A stretch of 34,880 bases of DNA, taken from assembly GCA_003210895.1 (NCBI GenBank), contig QCUB01000014.1:1-34880 (forward strand), in the 5' to 3' direction. Origin of the DNA: Prochlorococcus sp. AG-676-M04 (GTDB taxonomy: Bacteria > Cyanobacteriota > Cyanobacteriia > PCC-6307 > Cyanobiaceae). The notes beneath the pieces were generated by a model that worked only from the letters and a program-made list of their open reading frames with translations, had not been told where the DNA came from and did no database searches. Of this stretch, positions 26,996 through 34,880 are shown in pieces (the first letter of the stretch is position 1; each line of letters opens with the position of its first letter). The position numbers were made by a program, and so were the translations under genes.

Positions 26996-28591
26996 ATGAA
27001 AATAAATAAAAGCAAAGTTCTTGAAATAAGGAATCTAAATGTAAAATATGGTCCTAATAAAAAATCTACCATAAAAAATTTTAAATTAGATCTTGTTAAA
27101 GGAGATCACTTAGCAATAATAGGTCCTTCTGGATGCGGTAAAACTACATTTGCAAAAACAATTGTAAACATGCTTCCTGAAGGTTCAATTACTGATGGTT
27201 TTATAAAAATATCTGGAGAAGATATCGCGAAAATTGAAAAAGAAGAAATCCAATTATTTAGGAGAAATAATTTTGGATTTATTTATCAAGACTCTATAAA
27301 AAAACTTAATCCATTAATGACAGTTGGAGATCATCTAAAAGAATTATTAAAAACACACTTTCAAAACAATCCCCCTTTAATTATTAAGGATTTAGTTGAA
27401 GAAAATTTTAGAAAAGTAGGAATAGATCTTGATAGATTAGATTCATTTCCTCATGAATTTAGTGGAGGAATGAGACAAAGAGTTTCAATAGCAATGGCTT
27501 TAGCTTTGAAACCAAAAATATTAATAGCGGATGAACCTACAACAAGTCTTGATACTAAGATTAGTTTTGAAGTAATGAATCAAATTCTTTCTTTATGTGA
27601 GAAATCTGGAACTACTTTGGTTTTGATAAGTCATGATATTAATCTTGCAGCAAAGTGGTGTAAAAAAGTTGTGATAATGGATCAAGGATCAATTCAAGAG
27701 CAAGGAAATATAAAAGAAGTTTTACAATCTCCTACATCAAAAATTGGAGCAAAATTGGTAAATGCATCAAATATATCTTTGAAACCAACAAAAAAAGTTA
27801 CCTCTGCAAATGATATTGTTTTAGAGGTTAATAATTTAAGACACTGGTATAAATTAAATTCTTCAATTTTCCGCCCAAAATGGAATAAGGCTTTAAAAGA
27901 AGTAAGTTTTAAATTATACCGCAATGAAGTGCTTGGAATTGTTGGATCTTCTGGTAGTGGAAAAAGCACTTTATGTAGAGCTTTAATTGGACTTTTAAAG
28001 GTTAGAGGAGGTGAAATAAAAGTTTATGAAAAAAATATAGAATTAAATCAAAATAAGTCTAATAAGTTTAAAAATATACAAATAGTTTTCCAAGATCCTT
28101 TTTCAAGTTTGAATCCGAAAATGAAAATTAAAAATATTTTGAAGGATATATTTTTAATTCAAAAAATATCAAATAATAATCTTATAAAAAATGAGATTAA
28201 ACTAATTTTAAAAAATTTAAATCTACCTTCAGATTCTGAATTCTTAAACTCCTACCCAAGTCAATTGTCTGGCGGTCAATTACAAAGAATTTCAATTGCA
28301 AGATCATTATTACTCAAACCAAAAGTCCTCATATGCGATGAAAGTGTAAATATGTTAGATGCATATGTAAAAGTTGAGATACTTGATTTACTTAGAAAGA
28401 TTCAAGAAAAAATGGATTTAACTATAATTTTTATTACTCATGATTTAGGAATTGCAAAAAATTTTTGTAATAGATTATTAGTTATGAATTATGGACAGAT
28501 TATTGAAGAAGGGGATTCAGATACTGTTTTTTGTAATCCTAAGAACAATGTTACAAAAGCTTTAGTAAATAGCTCCTTAAACCTTAATTGA
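26996..28591 (+). CDS. fused double ABC ATPase, peptide/YejF-type transporter
   Basis: One 531-residue chain carries two ATP-binding cassettes (about 8-250 and 275-528), as in YejF or a DppD-DppF fusion for peptide or related solute uptake. NBD1: Walker A GPSGCGKTT at 43-51, signature FSGGMRQR, Walker B ADEPTTSLD, switch ISHD. NBD2: GSSGSGKST, Q-loop QDPFSSLNPK, signature LSGGQLQR, Walker B with CDESVNMLD in place of the usual DEPTSALD, switch ITHD. Catalytic Glu and His are kept in both. No permease or binding-protein gene is adjacent, so the substrate is unknown. Its 3' end overlaps rluD by 15 bp. Confidence 0.9.
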   Translation: MKINKSKVLEIRNLNVKYGPNKKSTIKNFKLDLVKGDHLAIIGPSGCGKTTFAKTIVNMLPEGSITDGFIKISGEDIAKIEKEEIQLFRRNNFGFIYQDSIKKLNPLMTVGDHLKELLKTHFQNNPPLIIKDLVEENFRKVGIDLDRLDSFPHEFSGGMRQRVSIAMALALKPKILIADEPTTSLDTKISFEVMNQILSLCEKSGTTLVLISHDINLAAKWCKKVVIMDQGSIQEQGNIKEVLQSPTSKIGAKLVNASNISLKPTKKVTSANDIVLEVNNLRHWYKLNSSIFRPKWNKALKEVSFKLYRNEVLGIVGSSGSGKSTLCRALIGLLKVRGGEIKVYEKNIELNQNKSNKFKNIQIVFQDPFSSLNPKMKIKNILKDIFLIQKISNNNLIKNEIKLILKNLNLPSDSEFLNSYPSQLSGGQLQRISIARSLLLKPKVLICDESVNMLDAYVKVEILDLLRKIQEKMDLTIIFITHDLGIAKNFCNRLLVMNYGQIIEEGDSDTVFCNPKNNVTKALVNSSLNLN

Positions 28592-29545
28592 TTTTTTTAA
28601 GACCCTCAATAATTTCTGAAATTCTTGGGGTAATTCTGCTTCAAATTTCATTTCTTCTCCATTTATGGGATGAAAAAGTCCTAGCTCTATAGCGTGTAAA
28701 GCCTGTCCATCTAATTTGCAAGGAAGCTTTTTACATCTTCCATATAATGGATCACCAAGAATAGGGTGATTGATATGTGCACAATGAACTCTTATTTGAT
28801 GAGTTCTTCCAGTATCTAATTTGAAGCTCATTAATGAGTAATTACCTAATCTTTCTAAGAGTTTCCAGTAAGTACATGCATATCTCCCGGAATTTTCATC
28901 AACTACTGCATATTTCAATCGATTTAATTTATCTCTACCTATATGTCCAACAATTTTACCCTCTGAATTATTTGGTACTCCATGAATTACCGCAATATAG
29001 TTTCTTGAAGCAATTTTTTCTCTTATCTGTATTTGAAGATTGACAAGTGATTCTTGGCTTTTTGCTACAACCATACAGCCAGAGGTGTCTCTATCTAATC
29101 TATGAACTATCCCAGGTCTTAACTTGCCATTTATTCCAGGTAAGTCTTTACAGTGAAAGAGTAGTCCATTTACTAGGGTTCCTGATTTATGCCCTGGAGC
29201 TGGATGGACTATGAGTCCTGATTGTTTGTTAATTACAATGATATGTTCATCTTCAAAAAGGATATTTAAGTTCATTTCTTCTGGCTTCAAATAGATGAGA
29301 GGTTCTGGGGGAGTCATCCAAATTTGTATGTTATCTCCTTTTTTTAGTGGGGTTTTAGCTTTTGCAGTTTTGTAGTTAACAAGAACTAATCCTGCGTTTA
29401 TAAAATGTTGTATTCTTGCTCTACTCTGTTCTGGCCTTTTGCTTACAAGCCACCTATCTAGTCGCATAGGAAGAGACATCTCATAAGTAATTTCGATTAG
29501 TTCACCTTCCCCTACTCCAAATGAATTTTCATGATTTGATTTCAT
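28577..29545 (-). CDS. rluD: 23S rRNA pseudouridine synthase, RluD family
   Basis: This 322-residue enzyme has an N-terminal S4 RNA-binding domain (about 27-75, MRLDRWLVSKRPEQSRARIQ) and an RluA-type catalytic domain. The catalytic motif is HRLDRDTSG with D151, and the downstream TGRTHQIRVH is the second signature. Family members RluD and RluC modify the 23S rRNA. The S4 domain and length favour RluD, but the exact uridines cannot be fixed from sequence. Its ATG overlaps the rbgA stop as ATGA, so the two ribosome-assembly genes are probably translated together. Confidence 0.9.
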   Translation of the reverse strand: MKSNHENSFGVGEGELIEITYEMSLPMRLDRWLVSKRPEQSRARIQHFINAGLVLVNYKTAKAKTPLKKGDNIQIWMTPPEPLIYLKPEEMNLNILFEDEHIIVINKQSGLIVHPAPGHKSGTLVNGLLFHCKDLPGINGKLRPGIVHRLDRDTSGCMVVAKSQESLVNLQIQIREKIASRNYIAVIHGVPNNSEGKIVGHIGRDKLNRLKYAVVDENSGRYACTYWKLLERLGNYSLMSFKLDTGRTHQIRVHCAHINHPILGDPLYGRCKKLPCKLDGQALHAIELGLFHPINGEEMKFEAELPQEFQKLLRVLKKSIKV

Positions 29546-30408
29546 ATAGGTACTTCCAAAGCAATCTTTCCTAACATTTGATTACGATAATCTTCTAACA
29601 ATTTGTGAGCCATTCTTCTTCTATCACCTGAGGTATGTTTCAAGGCTACAAGATCAATCCATTCATGAGGGCTATCAAAGTTCTTTAATATATCAACTCC
29701 ATATCTCCCAGATATCTTTGATAGTGAAATATTAGCATTTTTATTTTCTTTTAATTTAAAAATTATTTTTATAAATTCAATCGCAACACTTTCTATTTCA
29801 TAAGCAGCCTCTCCAATATCATCACAAAGAGCAAGATTTAGTGCCGATTTTTGATTCTCTAAATTAGGTGGTATAACGCCAGGGGCATCTAGCAAATCTA
29901 TTCCACTATCTAATCTGATCCATCTAAGGTTACGTGTTACTCCTGCTTTTCTAGCGCTTTCTACAACTTTTTTCTTTGCGATTCTATTTATTAACGCAGA
30001 TTTACCTACATTAGGAAAACCGAGCGTAAGAGCTCTGATAGGCCTAATCTTCATTCCTCTAGATAACCTTCTTTTGTCAATTGATAATCGGGAATCCTTA
30101 GCAGATTCGCAAATTTCTTTTATTCCTTTACCATTTTTTGCGTCACACCAAAGAGGATATATATGATCTCTTTTAAACCACTTATTCCAATTAGTTATAG
30201 TTTCTGTAGCGATCATATCAGCCCGATTTATCACAAGGATATGTTTTTTGTTCGCGATCCATTGATTGAGATGCGGATGACCTGTTGATAGGGGAATTCT
30301 TGCATCTCTAACTTCTATAACTAAATCAACTCTATTTATAATTTCAGATAGTTTTTTTTCGGCTTTAGCAATATGCCCTGGGTACCATTGAATTTTAGGT
30401 ATTTCCAC
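29542..30408 (-). CDS. rbgA: ribosome biogenesis GTPase A (YlqF/RbgA)
   Basis: This is a circularly permuted GTPase that helps late assembly of the large ribosomal subunit. In 288 residues the order of motifs is G4 (NRAD, 61-64), then G1 (GFPNVGKSA, about 130-138), then G3 (DAPG, 174-177), the permutation that defines the family. The N-terminal IQWYPGHIAKAEKKL is conserved, and a C-terminal RNA-binding ANTAR-like helical domain follows. The start codon is GTG (30408-30406), directly before the family's conserved N-terminus. It is the first gene of rbgA-rluD. Confidence 0.94.
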   Translation of the reverse strand: MEIPKIQWYPGHIAKAEKKLSEIINRVDLVIEVRDARIPLSTGHPHLNQWIANKKHILVINRADMIATETITNWNKWFKRDHIYPLWCDAKNGKGIKEICESAKDSRLSIDKRRLSRGMKIRPIRALTLGFPNVGKSALINRIAKKKVVESARKAGVTRNLRWIRLDSGIDLLDAPGVIPPNLENQKSALNLALCDDIGEAAYEIESVAIEFIKIIFKLKENKNANISLSKISGRYGVDILKNFDSPHEWIDLVALKHTSGDRRRMAHKLLEDYRNQMLGKIALEVPI

Positions 30409-30436
30409 TTGATTAAATCCAAAAAAATTTACTTAT

Positions 30437-30485
30437 ACCTTTTATTATTATCAATTTCAAAAGTAATTACATTTAATAATAAGGT
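30437..30485. repeat. imperfect inverted repeat upstream of pgk
   Basis: ACCTTTTATTATTA (30437-30450) faces TAATAATAAGGT (30474-30485). Arms match over 12 bases apart from a two-base T bulge on the left arm, with a 23-base loop. It lies about 30 bp upstream of the rbgA start, so it may be part of the rbgA leader or a protein-binding dyad. Confidence 0.4.
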
Positions 30486-30623
30486 AAAAAAAATTAAAAA
30501 ATTTTTATTTTTATAAAATTTATATTTCTTGCTAATTTTTAAAATTTATTAAGGCATAAGTAATAGTTAATACTTTTTAACCCAATAAGCTCAAATTAAC
30601 GTTAGGGTTTCATGGTAAAAAAA

Positions 30624-30627
30624 AGGA
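30624..30627 (+). promoter_or_regulatory. Shine-Dalgarno site of pgk
   Basis: AGGA lies 7 bases before the pgk ATG at 30635, within AAAAGGATG. It is one of the few well-placed ribosome-binding sites in the window and fits a highly expressed gene. Confidence 0.6.
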
Positions 30628-30634
30628 TGTTTTA

Positions 30635-31843
30635 ATGTCGAAGTTGTCTCTTTCCAGTCTTGATAAGTCTAAATTAGAAGGAAAAAAAGTTCTTGTAAGG
30701 GTTGATTTTAATGTTCCATTAAATGAAAGTGGTCAGATTACCGATGATACTCGAATAAGAGCAGCAATCCCTACTATAAAATATCTTATAAAAAATTCTG
30801 CAAAAGTTATATTGGCTGCTCATTTTGGAAGACCTAAAGGGAAAGTTAATGAAAAAATGAGATTAACGCCAGTAGCTGCGAGATTAAGCGATATATTGGA
30901 AAAAAAAGTTAATCTAACTGAAAGCTGCATTGGTGAGGAGGCTCTCGCCAAATCAAACAATTTAAATAATGGGGATGTTTTATTACTAGAAAATGTACGT
31001 TTTTATGAGGAGGAAGAAAAAAATGATTTAGATTTCGCAAGAAATTTAGCTTCTCACGCAGAAATGTTTGTTAATGATGCATTTGGAGCTGCTCATAGAG
31101 CTCATGCTTCAACTCAAGGCGTTACAGAGTTTTTAGAGCCTTCGTTAGCAGGGTTTTTATTGGAAAAAGAATTGAAATATTTACAAGGAGCAATAGATGC
31201 TCCAAAACGTCCTCTTGCAGCAATAGTAGGAGGTTCTAAGGTAAGTAGCAAAATTGGAGTTTTAGATTCTCTTTTAGATAAATGCGACAAAATCATTATT
31301 GGTGGAGGTATGATTTTTACTTTCTATAAGGCAAGAGGATTAAATGTTGGAAAGAGTCTTGTTGAGGAAGATAAACTTGAGCTGGCAAGAAATTTAGAGG
31401 CAAAAGCAAAAACTAAAGGAGTTGAGTTGCTGTTACCATCTGATGTATTACTTGCAAATGAGTTTTCTCCTACTGCAGAAAGTAAAGTCTCTCAAATAGA
31501 TTCAATCAGTGGTGATTGGATGGGACTGGACATTGGACCACAATCAATCAAAGTTTTCCAAAATGCTCTTGCTGAATGCAAAACAATTATTTGGAATGGT
31601 CCAATGGGTGTTTTTGAATTTGATAAATTTGCTGAAGGTACAAATGCAATAGCTACAACACTGGCAGATTTAAGTTCTTTCTCTGAGGTTTGTACAATTA
31701 TTGGCGGAGGTGATTCAGTGGCAGCAGTTGAGAAAGCAGGGTTGGCTGATAAAATGTCACATATATCGACTGGAGGTGGAGCTAGTTTAGAACTTTTAGA
31801 AGGTAAAACTTTACCTGGGGTAGCAGCTTTAAAAGACGCTTAA
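30635..31843 (+). CDS. pgk: phosphoglycerate kinase
   Basis: Pgk interconverts 3-phosphoglycerate and 1,3-bisphosphoglycerate, serving the Calvin cycle and glycolysis. The 402-residue protein has the N-terminal [19 protein letters not shown] and [11 protein letters not shown]. The [18 protein letters not shown] segment and the nucleotide-site motifs [10 protein letters not shown] and [13 protein letters not shown] are also present, with [13 protein letters not shown] near the end. It is complete. It is a single-gene unit with a strong ribosome-binding site and a long upstream region. Its stop is one base from the stop of the convergent hypothetical gene. Confidence 0.99.
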   Translation: MSKLSLSSLDKSKLEGKKVLVRVDFNVPLNESGQITDDTRIRAAIPTIKYLIKNSAKVILAAHFGRPKGKVNEKMRLTPVAARLSDILEKKVNLTESCIGEEALAKSNNLNNGDVLLLENVRFYEEEEKNDLDFARNLASHAEMFVNDAFGAAHRAHASTQGVTEFLEPSLAGFLLEKELKYLQGAIDAPKRPLAAIVGGSKVSSKIGVLDSLLDKCDKIIIGGGMIFTFYKARGLNVGKSLVEEDKLELARNLEAKAKTKGVELLLPSDVLLANEFSPTAESKVSQIDSISGDWMGLDIGPQSIKVFQNALAECKTIIWNGPMGVFEFDKFAEGTNAIATTLADLSSFSEVCTIIGGGDSVAAVEKAGLADKMSHISTGGGASLELLEGKTLPGVAALKDA

Positions 31844-31844
31844 A

Positions 31845-32570
31845 TTATATTTTTTCAACAATTTCAACACTTTTTGTGAAAGAAATTATTCCTTTTGGAT
31901 GAGCTAGTATCCCTGACCATATTTGTGTAGATGGTTTGGCTGAAGCTCTAGTAGTTTTAAATATACCTCCAGAGGCTAAAGGCTCAATATTTATTTCTTG
32001 TTTTAGATAAGATTCATCCTGATGAGATATTATTCCACCAGCTATAATTACATCATCAAGTGGTTCATTTAGAATGATATCTATATCATATTTTGCACCA
32101 GTTAGAACTTTTTCTGGAATTCTAAAAATAATATCTATTTTGTTTTGGTCATTTCTAATAGTAGTTAATAAATTTTTTATTTTCCCATTATTTATTTTGT
32201 CGTTATGAGTAGAAAATAAATACTTAAAATTAGATTCAAGAGAATATATTTCCCCATTAACTATTTTCTCTCCATTAACTTTGATATCAAATATTTTATC
32301 GTTAGAATCAATTCCTCCAAATTTTTTAATTTCCCATTTTGAATTAGGAAAATCTTTTATTATTTCCGAAAATTTTTTTTGAATTTTTAATTTTTCTTCT
32401 TCTTTAAAATTGTTTTTAATCAATTTTAAGTTTCTTGTATTTAATGCATTCTCAAGATTTTTTCTTATATCAACGTTTGTATTTTGGGTGATTGCTAATT
32501 TTGGAAAAATGAGATAAATAACTATATAGAGAAATAATCCTAATTTTGAAAAAGAATTTAAATTATGCAT
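31845..32570 (-). CDS. secreted protein of unknown function
   Basis: I do not recognise a named family for this 241-residue protein. It has a signal peptide (about 1-28: SKLGLFLYIVIYLIFPKLAIT, then QN). A helical basic segment with repeated Asn and Lys (about 30-75) follows. Beyond it is a beta-rich region containing NGEKIVNGEIYSLESNF, VLTGAKYDIDIILNEPLDDV and LASGGIFKTTRA. There is no Cys in the mature part, and no lipobox is seen. It is probably periplasmic or in the thylakoid lumen. It is a single gene, convergent with pgk and divergent from murG (41 bp). Confidence 0.7.
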   Translation of the reverse strand: MHNLNSFSKLGLFLYIVIYLIFPKLAITQNTNVDIRKNLENALNTRNLKLIKNNFKEEEKLKIQKKFSEIIKDFPNSKWEIKKFGGIDSNDKIFDIKVNGEKIVNGEIYSLESNFKYLFSTHNDKINNGKIKNLLTTIRNDQNKIDIIFRIPEKVLTGAKYDIDIILNEPLDDVIIAGGIISHQDESYLKQEINIEPLASGGIFKTTRASAKPSTQIWSGILAHPKGIISFTKSVEIVEKI

Positions 32571-32611
32571 CTTAGTAACTTTGTAATTTTATTTTACTTG
32601 TTTAATTATTA

Positions 32612-33706
32612 ATGTCTAAAAAAAGAAATAATTTATTAATTGCTGCAAGTGGAACTGGAGGTCATATTTTTCCTGCTTTAGCGTTATCTAAAAAGGTTGA
32701 AAAAGATTGGAATATTTATTGGTTAGGTGTTCAACAAAGACTTGACTCTAAAATCGTACCTAGAAAATATAATTTATTGACTTTAAAGCTGGAAACACCA
32801 AAAAGAAATATTTTTATACTATTTAAATATCTAAAAATTTTATTTTCAACTTTTAAAATTCTCAAAATCATAAAAGAAAAAAAAATTAATTTAGTATTTA
32901 CAACTGGTGGATATATTTCAGCTCCTACAATTCTTGCAGCAAGTTTACTTAAAGTACCTGTCATTATTCATGAATCAAATTTAATACCAGGCATGGTCAC
33001 AAAATATTTTGGTTTTTTATGTAAATTTGTTCTTCTAGGATTTAAAAATACAAATTCTTATTTAAAAAATTGCAAAACTATTTTTACGGGAACTCCACTG
33101 AGAGAGGAGTTTTATAAAATTAATCCTTTACCAAAATGGGTGCCAAAAGGAAAAGGTCCTCTTCTAATTGTTATGGGAGGAAGTCAAGGTGCAAAGGTTA
33201 TTAATGAAATTTTTTGTGAATCTCTTAATTTTTTATTAAAAGAAAATTTTCGAATAGTTCATATTATTGGAGAATATAATCTCAATAAGTCTGTAAAAAT
33301 TAAATCTAATAATTATGTTCAAAAGAAATTTACTAATCAAATTGCATCTCTTATGCAAAACTGTGACCTCGTAATATCAAGATCTGGAGCAGGAACAATT
33401 AATGAACTTATACAAACTGGAAAACCTTCAATTTTAATTCCTTATCCAAATTCAAAAAATAATCACCAAGAAAAAAATGCAATGATTCTATCTTCAATTG
33501 GGGGTGCAATTTTAATTAATCAAAATAAATTATCAAAGGTATTTTTTGAAGAGACTTTGAAAAGAATTTTTAAATTTCAATTAAAAAAAGGTAAACCTAA
33601 ATTTAATAATTTAGATTTAATGAAAGAAAATATGAAAAATCTAAATTACTTAAAATCTAAAAATGAGATTAAAAAATTAGTAAACTATTTTTTAAAAGAA
33701 TTTTGA
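32612..33706 (+). CDS. murG: UDP-GlcNAc:lipid I N-acetylglucosaminyltransferase
   Basis: MurG adds GlcNAc to lipid I to form lipid II at the inner face of the cytoplasmic membrane. It has 364 residues. The first glycine-rich motif is SGTGGHIFPALAL (about 13-25), followed by VFTTGGYISAPTILAA, HESNLIPG and the second G loop MGGSQGAK. The UDP-GlcNAc site SRSGAGTINELI leads to PYPNSKNNHQEKNA. It is more Lys/Ile-rich than most MurG. No other division gene is adjacent. Its 3' end overlaps the CobD-like gene by 22 bp. Confidence 0.97.
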   Translation: MSKKRNNLLIAASGTGGHIFPALALSKKVEKDWNIYWLGVQQRLDSKIVPRKYNLLTLKLETPKRNIFILFKYLKILFSTFKILKIIKEKKINLVFTTGGYISAPTILAASLLKVPVIIHESNLIPGMVTKYFGFLCKFVLLGFKNTNSYLKNCKTIFTGTPLREEFYKINPLPKWVPKGKGPLLIVMGGSQGAKVINEIFCESLNFLLKENFRIVHIIGEYNLNKSVKIKSNNYVQKKFTNQIASLMQNCDLVISRSGAGTINELIQTGKPSILIPYPNSKNNHQEKNAMILSSIGGAILINQNKLSKVFFEETLKRIFKFQLKKGKPKFNNLDLMKENMKNLNYLKSKNEIKKLVNYFLKEF

Positions 33707-34809
33707 ATCTCTCTACATAAAACTTTATTATTTTTTCTAGTTTGCAAACTTATTCTTGCCCAGTTTTTATCAAGAGATCTAAATGAGGTGCATTCTCTAA
33801 TTAAGATACCTTTGTTTTCTAAAAAATTAATATTAGAAGACAAGGAGAATTTACTTTCTATTAAAAAAAAGTTAGTTGAAGAGTTATGTACTTTAAGATT
33901 TTTTATTTTTGATAATTTCTTTGAAACCCAATCCTTCTCAGTTCTTATCCAATCATGAATCTTTTTTGTCCATTCTTCATAAAACATTCTATTACTTAAT
34001 AGTTCTATTCCAGCCTTAATAGCAAAGGAATTTAATGGCCAAGGGTCTCTTTTAATATTCCAATTTTTAAGTTTTTCTGATGAGCCAATAATATAACCTA
34101 ATCTTAAACCTGCAATATTAAATAGTTTAGTCAAGCTCCTTATAACTAATAAATTATCATAAATTTTAGTGAGTGGGATTAAAGATTCTTTTTCACCATT
34201 TGGTGTTATTGCTAGGAAAGCTTCATCACATATAACTAGTTTATATTTTTTTAAAAGTATTTCTAATGACTTTTTGTCCCATAATTGACCAGTAGGGTTA
34301 TGTGGGTTGGTTATCCAAAGAACATCGCAAATGGGTTGAATCGGAAAGGATTGAGGGAAACTATTACTCCAATTTTTTGGCAATTCTGAATAATCGAATC
34401 TAGCATTCCAGCAATTTAGTGATCTTTCATAATCTACGAAGCCTGGACTTGGAATAGAACTTAATCCAAATTTGGAAGCTTCATATCCTGCCCAAGTTAT
34501 TAATTCAGAAGCACCATTACCTGGCATTATATTATCTATATTTATTTGATGAAACTCCCCAATTATTTCTCTCAAATTATTTAAATTCCTTTCTGGATAA
34601 TATCGAAATCCTAGTGTTTTAATTTCTGAAGATAAAGAGTCTAAAAGTAGTTTTGGGGGCTTAAAAGGTACTAATGAGGCACTAGAGTCAATGATTTCAG
34701 ATGGAAATAGGTTTAATTTTTTTGCCTGAGTCAATATATTTCCTCCATGCTTGAAGGTCATATATTTCATGCTTTGATTATCCACATTATTGATATTGAA
34801 TTCCTCCAT
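33685..34809 (-). CDS. CobD-like threonine-phosphate decarboxylase / HisC-like aminotransferase
   Basis: This is a fold-type I PLP enzyme of 374 residues. It has FKHGGNI near the start (19-25), typical of the CobD/CobC branch, then NPHNPTG (168-174), CDEAF and K228 in SLTKLFNIAGLRLGYIIG. The C-terminal RISLQT carries the carboxylate-binding Arg. In cobamide synthesis CobD makes (R)-1-amino-2-propanol O-2-phosphate, the linker of the nucleotide loop. That role fits cobamide-making cyanobacteria but is not proven here. The 5' end is 15 bp from the stop of the gene cut by the window edge, so they probably share a transcript. Confidence 0.75.
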   Translation of the reverse strand: MEEFNINNVDNQSMKYMTFKHGGNILTQAKKLNLFPSEIIDSSASLVPFKPPKLLLDSLSSEIKTLGFRYYPERNLNNLREIIGEFHQINIDNIMPGNGASELITWAGYEASKFGLSSIPSPGFVDYERSLNCWNARFDYSELPKNWSNSFPQSFPIQPICDVLWITNPHNPTGQLWDKKSLEILLKKYKLVICDEAFLAITPNGEKESLIPLTKIYDNLLVIRSLTKLFNIAGLRLGYIIGSSEKLKNWNIKRDPWPLNSFAIKAGIELLSNRMFYEEWTKKIHDWIRTEKDWVSKKLSKIKNLKVHNSSTNFFLIESKFSLSSNINFLENKGILIRECTSFRSLDKNWARISLQTRKNNKVLCREIQNSFKK

Positions 34810-34824
34810 AATTTGTCTTAGGTT

Positions 34825-34880
34825 TTATTCAATCCATTCTAAGTTTGATCCAATAGCTTCTCTGATATTTGATAATTTAT
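34825..34880 (-). CDS. pyrD: C-terminal end of a gene cut by the window, probably pyrD
   Basis: A reading frame entering from the right edge ends at TAA (34827-34825) and encodes 17 visible residues ending in EAIGSNLEWIE. The short IREAIG segment fits the last helix of dihydroorotate dehydrogenase. The remembered gene order in Prochlorococcus (murG, aminotransferase, pyrD) also supports this, but 17 residues cannot prove it. Same strand as the CobD-like gene. Confidence 0.4.
   Translation of the reverse strand, partial: KLSNIREAIGSNLEWIE

Larger units (their letters stand above)
30409..30634. promoter_or_regulatory. longest intergenic region, between rbgA and pgk
   Basis: These 226 bp are extremely AT-rich and divergent. 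I see no open frame of useful length and no tRNA. They contain an imperfect inverted repeat at 30437-30485, then an A/T-only stretch at about 30486-30528, then a less AT-rich 80 bp before pgk that includes TAGTTAATACT at about 30563-30573, a possible -10 region. The pgk leader is probably several tens of bases. A small RNA cannot be excluded by eye. Confidence 0.4.

Noticed and set aside
1-34880. tRNA, rRNA, CRISPR, insertion sequence, integrase or phage genes
   Set aside because: Intergenic regions are too short and show no cloverleaf, repeat-spacer series, terminal inverted repeats or transposase motifs; all large frames are core genes.

Overview
The window is a very AT-rich, densely packed cyanobacterial chromosome segment. 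Tight gene spacing, mixed strands and the gene set (NDH-1 subunit ndhH, Mg-protoporphyrin methyltransferase chlM, phylloquinone genes men, a Ycf29-type regulator, cyanobacteria-restricted DUF3285) point to marine Prochlorococcus. The low G+C and small genes suggest a high-light-adapted lineage. I cannot assign a strain by eye. No tRNA, rRNA, CRISPR array, transposase, integrase or phage gene is visible, and the content looks like core genome rather than a genomic island.

Layout. 1-9.3 kb: a truncated secreted DUF3352-like protein, a TTG-started rhodanese, trpB, an SUI1/eIF1-like factor with cysC, purE, chlM, a REC-LuxR regulator, a cysteine desulfurase, rsmH and ndhH. 8.9-13.9 kb: a phylloquinone block, with the DHNA-CoA thioesterase (+) converging on the menA-menC-menE operon (-, ATGA overlaps), and menF divergent from menA across a symmetric promoter region. 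13.9-15.1 kb: grxC-gshB. 15.2-18.8 kb: a + strand run prfB, DUF3285, ybeY, dgkA, trpG and a secreted metallo-beta-lactamase-fold protein. 18.8-24.1 kb: mnmE, nadC, argS, hisC on the - strand. 24.2-30.4 kb: a DUF2062 protein, the single visible rel/spo enzyme, a fused double-ATPase peptide-type ABC protein, and rbgA-rluD. 30.4-34.9 kb: the longest intergenic region (226 bp), pgk, a secreted hypothetical, murG, a CobD-like PLP enzyme, and the last codons of a gene that is probably pyrD.

Most genes are housekeeping. The themes are phylloquinone for photosystem I, translation and ribosome maturation (prfB, ybeY, rbgA, rluD, rsmH, mnmE, argS, SUI1), redox and sulfur (grxC, gshB, cysC, cysteine desulfurase, rhodanese) and amino-acid synthesis.

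The clearest non-standard feature is prfB. It needs a programmed +1 frameshift at an in-frame UGA (CTT TGA C at 15245-15251), so an ORF call starting at 15231 gives the wrong N-terminus. Other points worth a look are the secreted metallo-beta-lactamase-fold protein lacking the usual metal-binding motif, the back-to-back TATAGT boxes between menA and menF, two A10 runs in the SUI1 gene, and eleven convergent gene pairs that abut or overlap with almost no room for terminators. I did not find a convincing new multi-gene system.
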